In this document: one piece after another, positions 16,882 to 25,803 of the stretch
Layout: each line of letters opens with the position of its first letter
How positions within the stretch are numbered: the first letter of the stretch is position 1
Source: Solibacillus sp. FSL K6-1523
GTDB taxonomy: Bacteria > Bacillota > Bacilli > Bacillales_A > Planococcaceae
DNA: 64,000 nt
Direction of reading: 5' to 3'
NCBI RefSeq assembly: GCF_038005225.1
Contig: NZ_JBBOSU010000001.1
Span: 3,708,001-3,772,000, forward strand
Notes under the pieces: generated by a model
What the model was told of the DNA's origin: nothing
What the model saw: only the letters and a program-made list of their open reading frames with translations
Database searches by the model: none
Translations under genes and position numbers: made by a program

Positions 16882-16899
16882 CCCTCATTTAGATAAAAT

Positions 16900-18339
16900 T
16901 TACGTAGTAACCGGCAACTCTAACAGTTCTTGAATTACTTTGTCTGCCGCTTGTTTTCCCTGTGTCACACAGTCAGGCACACTAATTCCTTTATACGAAC
17001 TTCCGACAAGATGAATTTGTGGATATTCTTTATGAAATTGTTCGTCCATTTTTTTCATACGCGCTTCATGACCGACCATATATTGCGGCATCGATTCTTT
17101 CCAACGTGCAACGACCGTAAAAATTGGCGAACTCGTTAACCCAACAGCCTTTCGTAAATCTTGCAGGACAATTTTCTCAATCTCGCTATCCGAAAGCTCA
17201 ACAATCGATTCATCCCCTACACGCCCAATATAAACACGCAATAAATCATGACCTTCTGGCGCTACATTATCCCATTTACGATTATTCCACGTACATGTCG
17301 TAATCGCAAAATCACTATTGCGAGAAACAAAGAAATTTAACGTATCTGTATACTTTCTCATTTGCCCTTTTTTAAATGCCATTGTGACCGTTGCAATCGT
17401 TGCATAATTCATAGGAGGGATTTGCTGCATTGCTTCTGAATCACTAAATATTTTTTTCGTTACGTTAAATGGCGTTGTGACAACGACCATATCTGCCCGA
17501 ATCGGTGCACCGCTATTTAAATTAACTTGATATGTACCATCTGATAATTTTTCAATGGCATCTACTTTAATTCCTTTTAAAATGGATTGGTCAGCAAGTT
17601 CTTTTTCCAGTGCTTCCACCAATGTTTCAAGACCATTATTAAACGATTCATAATGTATTTCACCTTGGCCACCATCTAACGCATAAATCCCTCGCCCTGT
17701 CTTTTTCATCCCTAAAAGTAAACTACGATAATCTTTCTCTAACTGGTAAAATTGCGGGAACATTGATTGCATACTTATATGATCGACATCTCCTGCAAAG
17801 GTACCTGCAAGCACAGGCTCTACTAAATTCTCTACGACTTCCTTACCAAAGCGTCGTTGGAAGAATTCACTTATTGGCTCATCTGCTTCATGGCGAAGTT
17901 TTGGTAAAAATAAATCTCCTGCCGCACGAATCTTACCACTTAAAGAAAGTACACTCGATGTCATATACGAGAAAATATCAGGTGACCCCCCGAGCAATAA
18001 ATTACCCGGGATTGGATGAAGTTCGCTACCAATTGCAATGTATGTTCGACCATCTTTATTTTGAATCATTTCATGTTCGATATTTAATTCACGTGCCAAC
18101 TCGCGGACACTGCTACTTGTATCAAAAAACGATTCGGGGCCACGTTCAATAATAAACCCATCTTTTCGTACTGTATGGATTTTTCCCCCTAAACGTAGAG
18201 ACGCTTCACTTAATACTACATCTAAAGGTAAATTTTGCGCCTTCGCTTCTTGCTGTAAATAGAATGCCGTCGTTAAGCCTGTGATTCCACCGCCAACGAT
18301 AACAACCTTTCGTCTTTTTACTGTCACCTTCATCATCAC
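16900..18339 (-). CDS. hemY: Coproporphyrinogen III oxidase HemY (CgoX)
   Basis: A 479-aa FAD flavoenzyme of the protoporphyrinogen/coproporphyrinogen oxidase family. The dinucleotide-binding GGGITG is at 16-21, ERGPESF near 68, and the C-terminal FAD-contacting IHLVGSSYKGISVPDC ends the protein. In Gram-positive bacteria it oxidises coproporphyrinogen III to coproporphyrin III, before iron insertion. The start is ambiguous: GTG-ATG-ATG occur in a row (18339, 18336, 18333) with only a weak AAGATAGAGAG site; the difference is one or two residues. Last gene of hemE-hemH-hemY. Confidence 0.93.
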   Translation of the reverse strand: MMMKVTVKRRKVVIVGGGITGLTTAFYLQQEAKAQNLPLDVVLSEASLRLGGKIHTVRKDGFIIERGPESFFDTSSSVRELARELNIEHEMIQNKDGRTYIAIGSELHPIPGNLLLGGSPDIFSYMTSSVLSLSGKIRAAGDLFLPKLRHEADEPISEFFQRRFGKEVVENLVEPVLAGTFAGDVDHISMQSMFPQFYQLEKDYRSLLLGMKKTGRGIYALDGGQGEIHYESFNNGLETLVEALEKELADQSILKGIKVDAIEKLSDGTYQVNLNSGAPIRADMVVVTTPFNVTKKIFSDSEAMQQIPPMNYATIATVTMAFKKGQMRKYTDTLNFFVSRNSDFAITTCTWNNRKWDNVAPEGHDLLRVYIGRVGDESIVELSDSEIEKIVLQDLRKAVGLTSSPIFTVVARWKESMPQYMVGHEARMKKMDEQFHKEYPQIHLVGSSYKGISVPDCVTQGKQAADKVIQELLELPVTT

Positions 18340-18347
18340 TCTCTATC

Positions 18348-19280
18348 TTAATTCGCTAGTTTTTTATTAATCGCATCTACCATCGCATCGATAAATAACG
18401 GATGCGTATTCGGCATCGTTGGACGATAATAGCTAGCTCCAATTTCATCACAAACGACTTTGCACTCATAATCGTTATCATAAAGAACTTCTAGGTGCTC
18501 TGTTACGAAACCAACCGGCGTGTAAATAAATGCGTTATATCCTTTTTGTTCAAATAAATCTCTCGTTAAATCTTGAACATCCGGTCCTAACCACGGCTCG
18601 GGTGTTTGACCTGCTGATTGCCAACCAACGACAACATTTTCAATTTCAGAAGCTTGTTCAATTAAATTTGCTGTATCCACTAATTGTTGTTCATACGGAT
18701 CACCAGCTAATTTAATTTTTTCTGGTAATGAATGATTTGAAACGATTAGACAGCAATTTGTCCGTTCTTCTTCTGACATTTTAGCTAATTCACCATTAAC
18801 TGCTTGCTTCCAAAATTCAATAAATTTCGGTTCATCATACCAAGCTTCCACAGAAGTAATCTTTAATGTGCCACCTAATTTTTCAGCTGCTTCGATTGCA
18901 CGGCCATTGTATGATTTCACTGAAAACGTCGAGAAATGAGGTGCTAAAACAATGGAAACAGCCTCAGTAATTCCTTCGTTAACCATTGCCTCAACTGCAT
19001 CTTCGACAAATGGCTCGATATGCTTTAATCCGATAAATACTTTATACTCGATTTCATCTTGTACTTCGTTTAAACGTGCTCCAAGGGCTTCTGCTTGTGC
19101 AACGGTCATTTTAGCAAGTGGTGAAATCCCACCAATGGCACGATAGCGCGCTGCTAGATCATCAATATGTTCCTGAGACGGTTTGCGACCGTGACGAATA
19201 TGTGTATAATAACGTTCGATATCTTCTTCTTTATACGGCGTACCGTATGCCATTACTAATAAACCACGTACTTGTTTCAT
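18348..19280 (-). CDS. hemH: Coproporphyrin III ferrochelatase HemH (CpfC)
   Basis: A 310-aa monomeric ferrochelatase. The conserved metal-site histidine is in IVSNHSLPEK (near residue 182) and the acidic partner lies in FVTEHLEVLYDND. It inserts Fe2+ into coproporphyrin III, the Firmicute version of the pathway, giving coproheme for HemQ. The ATG follows GAGGTGAGAAGG. It sits between hemE and hemY, with a nine-base gap to hemY. No membrane segment is present, fitting the soluble Bacillus enzyme. Confidence 0.95.
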   Translation of the reverse strand: MKQVRGLLVMAYGTPYKEEDIERYYTHIRHGRKPSQEHIDDLAARYRAIGGISPLAKMTVAQAEALGARLNEVQDEIEYKVFIGLKHIEPFVEDAVEAMVNEGITEAVSIVLAPHFSTFSVKSYNGRAIEAAEKLGGTLKITSVEAWYDEPKFIEFWKQAVNGELAKMSEEERTNCCLIVSNHSLPEKIKLAGDPYEQQLVDTANLIEQASEIENVVVGWQSAGQTPEPWLGPDVQDLTRDLFEQKGYNAFIYTPVGFVTEHLEVLYDNDYECKVVCDEIGASYYRPTMPNTHPLFIDAMVDAINKKLAN

Positions 19281-19310
19281 GCCTTCTCACCTCTATCAAG
19301 TTTTAAACGA

Positions 19311-20363
19311 TTAGCCACGCTTTGCCATTTGTTCGCGACTGTATTCATGTACAAAAGTCGTTAAGCGTTTTAAGACAGCTGGACTTACATCTGGGAATAC
19401 ACCATGTCCTAGGTTGAAAATATGGCCGCCTTTATGTGCTAATCCTTGATCCACGATATCTTTAGCTCGCGCTTCTAATGCGTTCCAATCTGAAATTAAT
19501 AATGTCGGGTCTAAGTTACCTTGTACCGCTTTCGTTACACCACGCGCTCCTGCTTCACGAATTGGTAAACGCCAATCCAAACCGACAACATCAATCGGTA
19601 AATCATGCCACTCATTCACTAAATGAGATGCGCCTACACCGAATTGAATTAATGGAACATTTAATTGTCGCAACTCACCAAAAATACGTGTCATTACAGG
19701 CTTAATAAAAATGCGGTAATCTTCAACATTTAAAGCTCCAACCCATGAATCGAAAATTTGAATCGCTTTTGCGCCAGCTTCTACTTGAGCCGTAATATCT
19801 GCAATAATCATATCTGCTAACTTATCCATTAATGTAAACCAAGCTTTTGGCTCAGATACCATAAATGATTTCGTTTTTGCATAGTTACGACTCGGACCAC
19901 CTTCAATCATGTAGCTTGCAAGTGTGAATGGTGCACCACCAAAGCCAATTAGCGGTACATTCAACTGTTCTTGTGTAAGCATTTTAATCGTATCCAGTAC
20001 AAAAGGTGTATGCTCTTTCGCATTGAATTCACCTAACTTTTCCACATCCGCAACTGTCCGAATCGGATTTGAAATAACTGGGCCAATTCCTGCTTGTATT
20101 TTCACGTCAACACCAATACCAGGTAATGGCGTCACAATATCTTTATATAAAATCGCTGCGTCTACATTATATTGATCAACTGGTAAACGTGTTACATATG
20201 CACATAGTTCAGGTTGCATCGTAATTTCTTCTAGTGAATATTTCTCTTTAATTTCACGGTACTCCGGCTGTGAACGACCTGCTTGGCGCATAAACCAAAC
20301 GGGAGTATGTTCTACTTCCTCACCGCGAGCAGCACGTAATAATGTATCATTAAATTTTGTCAT
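19311..20363 (-). CDS. hemE: Uroporphyrinogen decarboxylase HemE
   Basis: A 350-aa TIM-barrel enzyme that decarboxylates the four acetate side chains of uroporphyrinogen III to give coproporphyrinogen III. The N-terminal signature [11 protein letters not shown] (~21-31) with the substrate-binding Arg residues and the [17 protein letters not shown] loop (~140) are intact. It is the first gene of the hemE-hemH-hemY operon and is divergent from the heme monooxygenase gene hmoB. Confidence 0.96.
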   Translation of the reverse strand: MTKFNDTLLRAARGEEVEHTPVWFMRQAGRSQPEYREIKEKYSLEEITMQPELCAYVTRLPVDQYNVDAAILYKDIVTPLPGIGVDVKIQAGIGPVISNPIRTVADVEKLGEFNAKEHTPFVLDTIKMLTQEQLNVPLIGFGGAPFTLASYMIEGGPSRNYAKTKSFMVSEPKAWFTLMDKLADMIIADITAQVEAGAKAIQIFDSWVGALNVEDYRIFIKPVMTRIFGELRQLNVPLIQFGVGASHLVNEWHDLPIDVVGLDWRLPIREAGARGVTKAVQGNLDPTLLISDWNALEARAKDIVDQGLAHKGGHIFNLGHGVFPDVSPAVLKRLTTFVHEYSREQMAKRG

Positions 20364-20507
20364 AAACTCATCCCAACCCCTTCAGATTGCTTATAAATTT
20401 GTTATTATATCGTCAATGATATCCATCATGACTATAAACTGTTCGAATAGTATTGTATAGTTTTCTCATACAAATGTCATAAAATTGTTCTTTCTTACGT
20501 CCGCTTT

Positions 20508-20536
20508 TTGACAAATAGGTTGAACTTCAATATAAA
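20508..20536 (+). promoter_or_regulatory. Sigma-A promoter of hmoB
   Basis: TTGACA (20508-20513), exactly 17 bp, TATAAA (20531-20536), followed by AAAGGAGG and the hmoB start. A near-consensus vegetative promoter. Confidence 0.75.
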
Positions 20537-20568
20537 TGGAAATATTAGATTAAAAGGAGGTTGTCTTA

Positions 20569-21075
20569 ATGAATTTTTATATTACATCCGGAACACCCGA
20601 TTTTATGGAAAAATTAATTGCTAAAAACCACAAAGAACCACTCATTTTATTACACGGAAACGGAAATTCAGTTGTGCTTCATGAAAGTCCAAAAAAATCA
20701 ATTTTTGCCGTCCCACGCAAATTTGAAGTTTTAGGTGAAATGGGGCAATTCGAGCAAAAAGGGTATTTCACTTTTTACAATATGCCGATTTTATCAGATG
20801 GTCGTCCCTTGTTTGAGAAAACCATTTCAGATACCATTACGTCATTGAAAAATGATAGTACAGTCATTGCCTATCGTTTTTTACGACCGATTAAAGAAGA
20901 TACGTACCTTCTCATCATCCAGTGGGTAGGGCCTGCGTCATTTGATGTTTGGAAAAATAGCCAAAATTATAAGGAAACAATTGCTCCGATTTTAGAAGGC
21001 AAAGCCTCGATTATTCAATCCATGTTCGATACTTCATTTTATATGACAACTTACAGTGCACCACCAAAAGAGTAA
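20569..21075 (+). CDS. hmoB: Heme-degrading monooxygenase HmoB
   Basis: A 168-aa protein with an N-terminal extension and a C-terminal ABM (antibiotic biosynthesis monooxygenase, IsdG-like) fold: IAYRFLRPIKEDTYLLIIQW ... FDVWKNSQNY (~105-145), the W-x-N region being characteristic. HmoB (YhgC) of B. subtilis opens heme and releases iron. It is divergent from hemE, so synthesis and turnover of heme share one intergenic region. Strong AAAGGAGG ribosome site and near-consensus promoter. Confidence 0.85.
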   Translation: MNFYITSGTPDFMEKLIAKNHKEPLILLHGNGNSVVLHESPKKSIFAVPRKFEVLGEMGQFEQKGYFTFYNMPILSDGRPLFEKTISDTITSLKNDSTVIAYRFLRPIKEDTYLLIIQWVGPASFDVWKNSQNYKETIAPILEGKASIIQSMFDTSFYMTTYSAPPKE

Positions 21076-21101
21076 CGCTCTGTAATTTCATATCTTTTTT
21101 T

Positions 21102-21131
21102 AAAGCTACGATTGTATTTCGTAGCTTTTTT
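21102..21131 (+). terminator. Terminator of hmoB
   Basis: AAAGCTACGA pairs with TCGTAGCTTT around a 7-nt loop, followed by TTTTT. Confidence 0.85.
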
Positions 21132-21191
21132 CTATAAAATTGGTATTTACAGAATATTTAGATACTCGAAAATTTTTGGGAGGGTCATTCA

Positions 21192-21743
21192 TTGAATTTG
21201 CAACTTCAAATTTTTATTGCTTTTTTTAGATCTGGCATTTTAGGTTTCGGTGGTGGTCCTACGACGATTCCACTCGTACATAAGGAGGTCGTAACGAATT
21301 ATGAATGGATGACGGATGAAGAATTTTCAGATGTCATTTCAATTGGCAACACATTGCCAGGGCCAATTGGTACTAAAATGGCGGGCTACATTGGTTATCG
21401 TGTCGGTGGCTGGCTTGGACTTATTACTGCATTAATTGCAACTGTAATCCCTACAGTAATTCTTATGATTGTTTTGCTTAGCACGCTTAAACAATTTAGC
21501 GAATCCAAATTTGTTAGCGGAATGACAAATGGCGTTATCCCAATTGTGGCAGTTATGATGGGCGTGCTTACTTGGGATTTTATGAAAAAAGCAAAAACAT
21601 CACTTGGTTTGAAAATTGCTAGCTTGATTTTTATTTTGAGCTTTATTGCAATCGCACTACTAAATATTCACCCAGGGATTGTCATTGCTGTTTTGCTTGT
21701 TTTAGCACTCGCATTACCTGTTAAAGGAGCTGATGCCTCATGA
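21192..21743 (+). CDS. chrA: Chromate transporter, first half (short-chain CHR protein)
   Basis: A 183-aa CHR-domain membrane protein with the family motif FFRSGILGFGGGPTTIPLV at residues ~10-28 and about five or six helices. Short-chain CHR proteins act as pairs and are thought to export chromate, probably by anion exchange; other substrates are possible. The start is TTG at 21192 after GGGAGGG. It overlaps the second subunit by four bases (ATGA). Confidence 0.9.
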   Translation: MNLQLQIFIAFFRSGILGFGGGPTTIPLVHKEVVTNYEWMTDEEFSDVISIGNTLPGPIGTKMAGYIGYRVGGWLGLITALIATVIPTVILMIVLLSTLKQFSESKFVSGMTNGVIPIVAVMMGVLTWDFMKKAKTSLGLKIASLIFILSFIAIALLNIHPGIVIAVLLVLALALPVKGADAS

Positions 21744-22267
21744 CTTATCTCCAATTATTTTTAGCCTTTTTTATTTCGAATATACTTGGATACGGCGGTG
21801 GTCCTTCTATCATCCCATTAATTGAAAATGAAGTTGTGGATAAGTATGGCTGGATGACAAACACAGAGTTTAGTGAATTAATTGGATTTGCGAATTCCTT
21901 ACCCGGTCCTATTGCAACTAAATTAGCAGGCTCTATCGGATATTCTATTGCAGGTGTTCCAGGTAGTGTGATTGCGCTCTTTGCAACAATTGCTCCTTCG
22001 CTAATATTGATGCTCGTTTTATTAAATCTACTATTTAAATATCGACATTCTACTCGTGTAAAACGCTTATCCAGTTTCGTTTTACCAGCAATTACGGTCT
22101 TATTACTAACGCTTACTTTTGATTTTTTAAAAACATCATATGATTTAATCAATATCATTCCAACGGTGTTATTAGTAGTTGGTAGCTATTTTACATTGGA
22201 AAAATATAAAATCCATCCTGCTTTTGTTATTTTGACTGGGCTTATTATTGGTGGACTATTCCTTTAA
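21740..22267 (+). CDS. chrA: Chromate transporter, second half (short-chain CHR protein)
   Basis: A 175-aa paralogue of the preceding gene, with the same N-terminal pattern (FFISNILGYGGGPSIIPLI) and SLPGPIATKLAG. The two halves correspond to the two domains of long ChrA and are expected to form an antiparallel pair. Translational coupling (ATGA) supports a heterodimer. I see no chromate-responsive regulator nearby. Confidence 0.9.
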   Translation: MTYLQLFLAFFISNILGYGGGPSIIPLIENEVVDKYGWMTNTEFSELIGFANSLPGPIATKLAGSIGYSIAGVPGSVIALFATIAPSLILMLVLLNLLFKYRHSTRVKRLSSFVLPAITVLLLTLTFDFLKTSYDLINIIPTVLLVVGSYFTLEKYKIHPAFVILTGLIIGGLFL

Positions 22268-22302
22268 AACAGAAAAGCCTCCATTTTATTTCCATATTTA
22301 TT

Positions 22303-22328
22303 CAAAAATTTTTATTACTCGTCGATAT
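22303..22328 (+). promoter_or_regulatory. Possible sigma-D (flagellar) promoter of the orphan flagellin
   Basis: GTCGATAT at 22321-22328 matches 7 of 8 positions of the sigma-D -10 element GCCGATAT. The -35 (TAAA) is weak: CAAA lies 14 bp upstream. It is 36 bp before the flagellin start. Confidence 0.45.
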
Positions 22329-22364
22329 ATATTGAAAGTTCTTTTTGTGAGGTGATAAGTAAAT

Positions 22365-23210
22365 ATGCGAATGGGTAGTTGGATGGCGACGGGTTTAACG
22401 ATTTATAATAGCTATAATCGAAATTATAATGCGATGAATAAAGCACTTTTGAGAATTTCGACCGGCTATCGGATAAATAGCGCGGCGGATGACCCAGCAG
22501 GCTTGGCCATTTCCGAAAAAATGCGCGCACAAATTCGTGGGCTCAATATGGCGGGGAAAAACATTCAAGATGGTATTTCAATGATTCAAACAGCGGAAGG
22601 CGCGTTGAATGAAACACATGCCATCATTCAGCGGATGCGTGAATTATCGGTGCAAGCTTCGTCCGATACGATGACAGATGAAGATCGTAAACTGATTGAT
22701 ATTGAATTCCAAGAGTTAAAAAAAGAGATTACAAGAATTTCTAAAGATACCGAGTTTAATACGCGGACACTTTTAAATGGTGATTACAAAGATAAACCTT
22801 TAAAAATTCAAGTTGGGGCAAATAGTGGGCAAAACATCGATATTTTTATTGGTGAGGTTAGCAGCAATTCTCTAGGCTTGGACGATTTATCGATTGCCAC
22901 ACGCGAAGATGCCGAAAAATCGCTTTCTGCACTTGATGATTCGCTTAAACAAACGTCAATGGAACGAGCTCGCCTTGGTGCTTACCAAAATCGGTTAGAG
23001 CATGCTTATAATGTGACGATGAATACCGCTGAAAATTTAACGGATGCCGAGTCACGTATTCGAGATGCCGACATTGCAAAAGAAATGATGAATTATACAA
23101 AAGCGAGCATTTTAATGCAAGCAAGTCAATATGTCATGCGCCTGCATATGCAGCAAGCATTTTCTATTTTACAATTACTGGATACGGGCATTAAAAAGAA
23201 GGACCATTAG
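22365..23210 (+). CDS. Flagellin-like protein (orphan, short)
   Basis: A 281-aa flagellin with intact D1 regions: SAADDPAGLAISEKMRAQ at ~42-60, IQDGISMIQTAEGALNE at ~74-90, and C-terminal LGAYQNRLEHAYN plus IRDADIAKEMMNYTKASIL. The variable domain is minimal. The D0 ends differ from standard flagellin: an unusual start (MRMGSWMATGLTIYNSYNRN) and a Met/His-containing end instead of the usual Gln-rich one. No other flagellar gene is nearby. It may be a minor or specialised filament subunit. A sigma-D-like -10 element and GAGGTGAT ribosome site suggest it is expressed with motility genes. Confidence 0.88.
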   Translation: MRMGSWMATGLTIYNSYNRNYNAMNKALLRISTGYRINSAADDPAGLAISEKMRAQIRGLNMAGKNIQDGISMIQTAEGALNETHAIIQRMRELSVQASSDTMTDEDRKLIDIEFQELKKEITRISKDTEFNTRTLLNGDYKDKPLKIQVGANSGQNIDIFIGEVSSNSLGLDDLSIATREDAEKSLSALDDSLKQTSMERARLGAYQNRLEHAYNVTMNTAENLTDAESRIRDADIAKEMMNYTKASILMQASQYVMRLHMQQAFSILQLLDTGIKKKDH

Positions 23211-23238
23211 CTTAACTCTAGCTAATGACCCTTCTTTT
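23196..23238. terminator. Bidirectional terminator between the flagellin gene and ecsB
   Basis: AAGAAGGaCCATTAGCT pairs with AGCTAATGaCCCTTCTT; A-run and T-run flank the stem, serving the convergent genes. Confidence 0.8.
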
Positions 23239-24415
23239 ATTTCGATAATCTGATTGTCAGTTCGCTTACTAGTATAATTACAACTGGGATAATAAAAAAT
23301 TGCGGCTGCATGATCGCACAAATCGTCACAATGATTGCCTGTTTTATAGCAAGTAATCGGACCAATTTCGTAACCACTTGTTTTCGCGTTTCTCTCGGGA
23401 TCGGATACAGCATATCCATACGGAATTCCCCTGCTGATAACAGCGCATACTTCAATTGCAAAGTCGTAGCAAATGCTAACGCACCGACAACAATCCACGT
23501 GACAAATGGAATGTTGACAAACATCGCAATAATTGCGGAAATAGCAGTCAAACGAACCCATAAATAAAAGTGGTCATCCGTTCGAATGAAAGTACGGAAT
23601 ACAAGATACGCCTGGGTGTTTTCCTTTTTATAAGGAATCCATTTATAAGCGATATCTAACCAAGCTCTGCGCTTAATAGACCCTTTTAAATGGGGCACTT
23701 CCGTAAAATAATTCGCAAAACGATAAAAGCCCATCATCCGATTTTGTTCAAGCTTAATAAAATGTTCGTAAGGAACCGGTTGATTTTTCATCTTTTTGTG
23801 CAATGTCATGACATAATAGGCAAGCATAATTAAAAAGAGTATAGCAAAAATGCCATCTGTTAATACCGTTTGAATTGCTAAAATTGAAATAACTGCCCGA
23901 ACAAGTCGGTCCATCCAAATAGCGTGTCCGCGGTTTACATAACGATACGCAAACTCACTACGAACATTTAAAAACTTCAAAATGGCAACGAACAATACCC
24001 CGAACCATATTTGCTTCGTCGTTAGCACCGTCACTTCTTTTAACAACGGAATTGTGATGATATAAATGACTGCTGGCAATAAAACCTGAGACCAAAACGT
24101 CCAATTTTTCGCCTTTTTAAAATACTGCGGCATTTGAGATTCTAGTGGCAGTAAATATACTTGATCCGGTTCTTTCAATAGTGTAATAGGACGGCTAAGT
24201 GTAAGTATACAACCGACAAGTATTGCCACGAGCCACTCTGCAGGGAAATCATTTTGCACTACTTTTAGCCATTCGCTATATTGATAGCCACCCGCGCCAA
24301 TAATAAAGACAAAAACAATGGCAATATGTCCCGTAAATACGAAACGCATATACTTCATAATTTCGCCTATATAATGCTCAAACCGCTTCGCCCAAACACT
24401 ATGCATGCTGTTCAT
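23237..24415 (-). CDS. ecsB: EcsB, ABC transporter membrane subunit
   Basis: A 392-aa polytopic membrane protein of the EcsB family, with about eight hydrophobic segments and the N-terminal amphipathic start typical of the family. With EcsA it forms a peptide exporter needed in B. subtilis and S. aureus for normal secretion, intramembrane proteolysis by RasP, and competence. It overlaps ecsA by 17 bp. The order ecsA-ecsB divergent from hit is the same as in Bacillus; ecsC is absent from this position. Confidence 0.93.
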   Translation of the reverse strand: MNSMHSVWAKRFEHYIGEIMKYMRFVFTGHIAIVFVFIIGAGGYQYSEWLKVVQNDFPAEWLVAILVGCILTLSRPITLLKEPDQVYLLPLESQMPQYFKKAKNWTFWSQVLLPAVIYIITIPLLKEVTVLTTKQIWFGVLFVAILKFLNVRSEFAYRYVNRGHAIWMDRLVRAVISILAIQTVLTDGIFAILFLIMLAYYVMTLHKKMKNQPVPYEHFIKLEQNRMMGFYRFANYFTEVPHLKGSIKRRAWLDIAYKWIPYKKENTQAYLVFRTFIRTDDHFYLWVRLTAISAIIAMFVNIPFVTWIVVGALAFATTLQLKYALLSAGEFRMDMLYPIPRETRKQVVTKLVRLLAIKQAIIVTICAIMQPQFFIIPVVIILVSELTIRLSK

Positions 24416-25157
24416 TGTCTTGCTCCTTCGTCATCGCAATATATAAATCATCGAGGGTCGCATTTGGCATTTGGAATGCTTTACGTAAATCGTCCATCGT
24501 TCCTTGTGCACGGACACGCCCCTCATGAAGTAATATAATGCGGTCACAATGCTTTTCGGCGGTCGATAAAATATGCGTCGACATTAAAATAGCGGCTCCA
24601 GCGCGTTTTTTCGCGTCCATTTGATCCAACAATGATTGAATGCCAAGTGGATCAAGTCCTACAAATGGTTCGTCAATAATGTATAAGCTTGGATTGACTA
24701 AAAACGCACACATAATCATTACTTTTTGACGCATCCCTTTTGAGAAATGCGATGGGAACCAGTTTAAACGTTTTTCCATTCGGAACTCTTTAAGTAATAC
24801 TTCTGAACGTTCCGCCAAAGTTTTTTCATCTAAACCATAAGCCATTGCCGTTAATTCTAGATGCTCTCTTAATGTTAGTTCTTCATACAATACAGGTGTT
24901 TCAGGAATATAAGAAAAACTAGAACGATACTGATCCATGTTTTCCTTTAATGTCACACCATTTAAGCGGATTTCGCCTGCTCTCGGCAATAATGTCCCGA
25001 TAATATGTTTAATCGTCGTACTTTTCCCCGCTCCGTTTAACCCGATTAATCCTACTAATTCCCCTTTTTTCATTTCAAAAGATAAATCTTGAATTACAGG
25101 TTTACGCGTATAGCCACCTGTTACATTTTGTACGTGTAAAATTGTCACAGTCGTCAC
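24399..25157 (-). CDS. ecsA: EcsA, ABC transporter ATP-binding protein
   Basis: A 252-aa ATPase with Walker A GLNGAGKST (~39-47), the signature SKGMRQK in place of the usual LSGGQ, Walker B LYIIDEP and an H-loop in MSTHIL. It works with EcsB as a peptide exporter influencing secretion and RasP protease activity. It is divergent from hit, sharing a 93-bp promoter region. Confidence 0.94.
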   Translation of the reverse strand: MTTVTILHVQNVTGGYTRKPVIQDLSFEMKKGELVGLIGLNGAGKSTTIKHIIGTLLPRAGEIRLNGVTLKENMDQYRSSFSYIPETPVLYEELTLREHLELTAMAYGLDEKTLAERSEVLLKEFRMEKRLNWFPSHFSKGMRQKVMIMCAFLVNPSLYIIDEPFVGLDPLGIQSLLDQMDAKKRAGAAILMSTHILSTAEKHCDRIILLHEGRVRAQGTMDDLRKAFQMPNATLDDLYIAMTKEQDNEQHA

Positions 25158-25250
25158 TCCTCTTTATATAATGTATTTTATCAAAAAAGCCAAAAATATT
25201 CAGTTCACATATGGTAAAATAGAGAAAATCTTTCTTATAAGGAGTCGAGC

Positions 25251-25673
25251 ATGATGAGTGATTGCCTATTTTGTAAAATTATTGACGGTCAAATTCCAAG
25301 CTTAAAAGTGTATGAAGATGAGCAAGTATTTGCGTTTATGGATATTATGCCATTAACGAAAGGTCACACATTACTGATCCCTAAAACGCATTGCAAAGAT
25401 TTATTTGAAATGCCGGAAGAAGTGGCACGTAATTTATATGCAGCTGCACCAAAAGTGGCCAATGCGATTAAAGCAGCGTTTAATCCGGTAGGCATGAATA
25501 CGGTGAACAATAATGGTGAAGCAGCTGGACAAACGGTATTCCATTACCACCTCCATCTTATTCCACGCTACGATGAAACAGATGGTTTGCAAGTGAAATG
25601 GAATAGTAGACAAGCTGAATTCCCTACTGAAGTTTTAACTGCAATTGCAGGGCAAATTAAAGAAAATATATAA
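25251..25673 (+). CDS. hit: HIT family hydrolase
   Basis: A 140-aa histidine-triad protein. The zinc-binding CLFC pair is at residues 5-8 and the catalytic triad HYHLH is at 98-102. HIT proteins split AMP from adenosine nucleotides linked to amines, phosphate or sulfate; the natural substrate in Bacillus is uncertain. It starts at the first of two ATG codons, seven bases after AGGAG, and is divergent from ecsA, as in Bacillus. Confidence 0.94.
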   Translation: MMSDCLFCKIIDGQIPSLKVYEDEQVFAFMDIMPLTKGHTLLIPKTHCKDLFEMPEEVARNLYAAAPKVANAIKAAFNPVGMNTVNNNGEAAGQTVFHYHLHLIPRYDETDGLQVKWNSRQAEFPTEVLTAIAGQIKENI

Positions 25674-25692
25674 GATTAACTACTTAATAGGA

Positions 25693-25721
25693 TTGCAATT
25701 TCCTTCAACATTGCGTACAAT
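25693..25721 (+). promoter_or_regulatory. Promoter of trpP
   Basis: TTGCAA (25693-25698), 17-bp spacer, TACAAT (25716-25721). It would give a leader of about 75 nt holding the TRAP-like repeat. Confidence 0.6.
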
Positions 25722-25748
25722 CATGTATAAGTTTTCGCTAATGGCAAT

Positions 25749-25803
25749 GAGTGCACATTAGGAGAACCAAATTAGCTTAGAAAAGTTAGAGGAGACGAGA
25801 CAG
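25749..25803 (+). promoter_or_regulatory. TRAP-like (T/GAG) repeat overlapping the trpP ribosome site
   Basis: Eight TAG/GAG triplets occur before the start codon, at 25749, 25759, 25762, 25773, 25778, 25787, 25792 and 25797, the last several at the 5-nt pitch typical of TRAP binding; an AAG at 25783 and a CAG at 25801 extend the array. The GAG triplets at 25792 and 25797 are part of the ribosome site itself. In B. subtilis, tryptophan-bound TRAP represses trpP translation in just this way. Confidence 0.65.

Noticed and set aside
21745-22158. 137-codon minus-strand frame over the second chrA gene
   Set aside because: It is a shadow of a well-supported membrane-protein gene and has no ribosome site.
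21192-22267. Frameshifted single chrA gene
   Set aside because: Each half has its own complete CHR motif; the ATGA overlap is the normal arrangement of short-chain CHR pairs.
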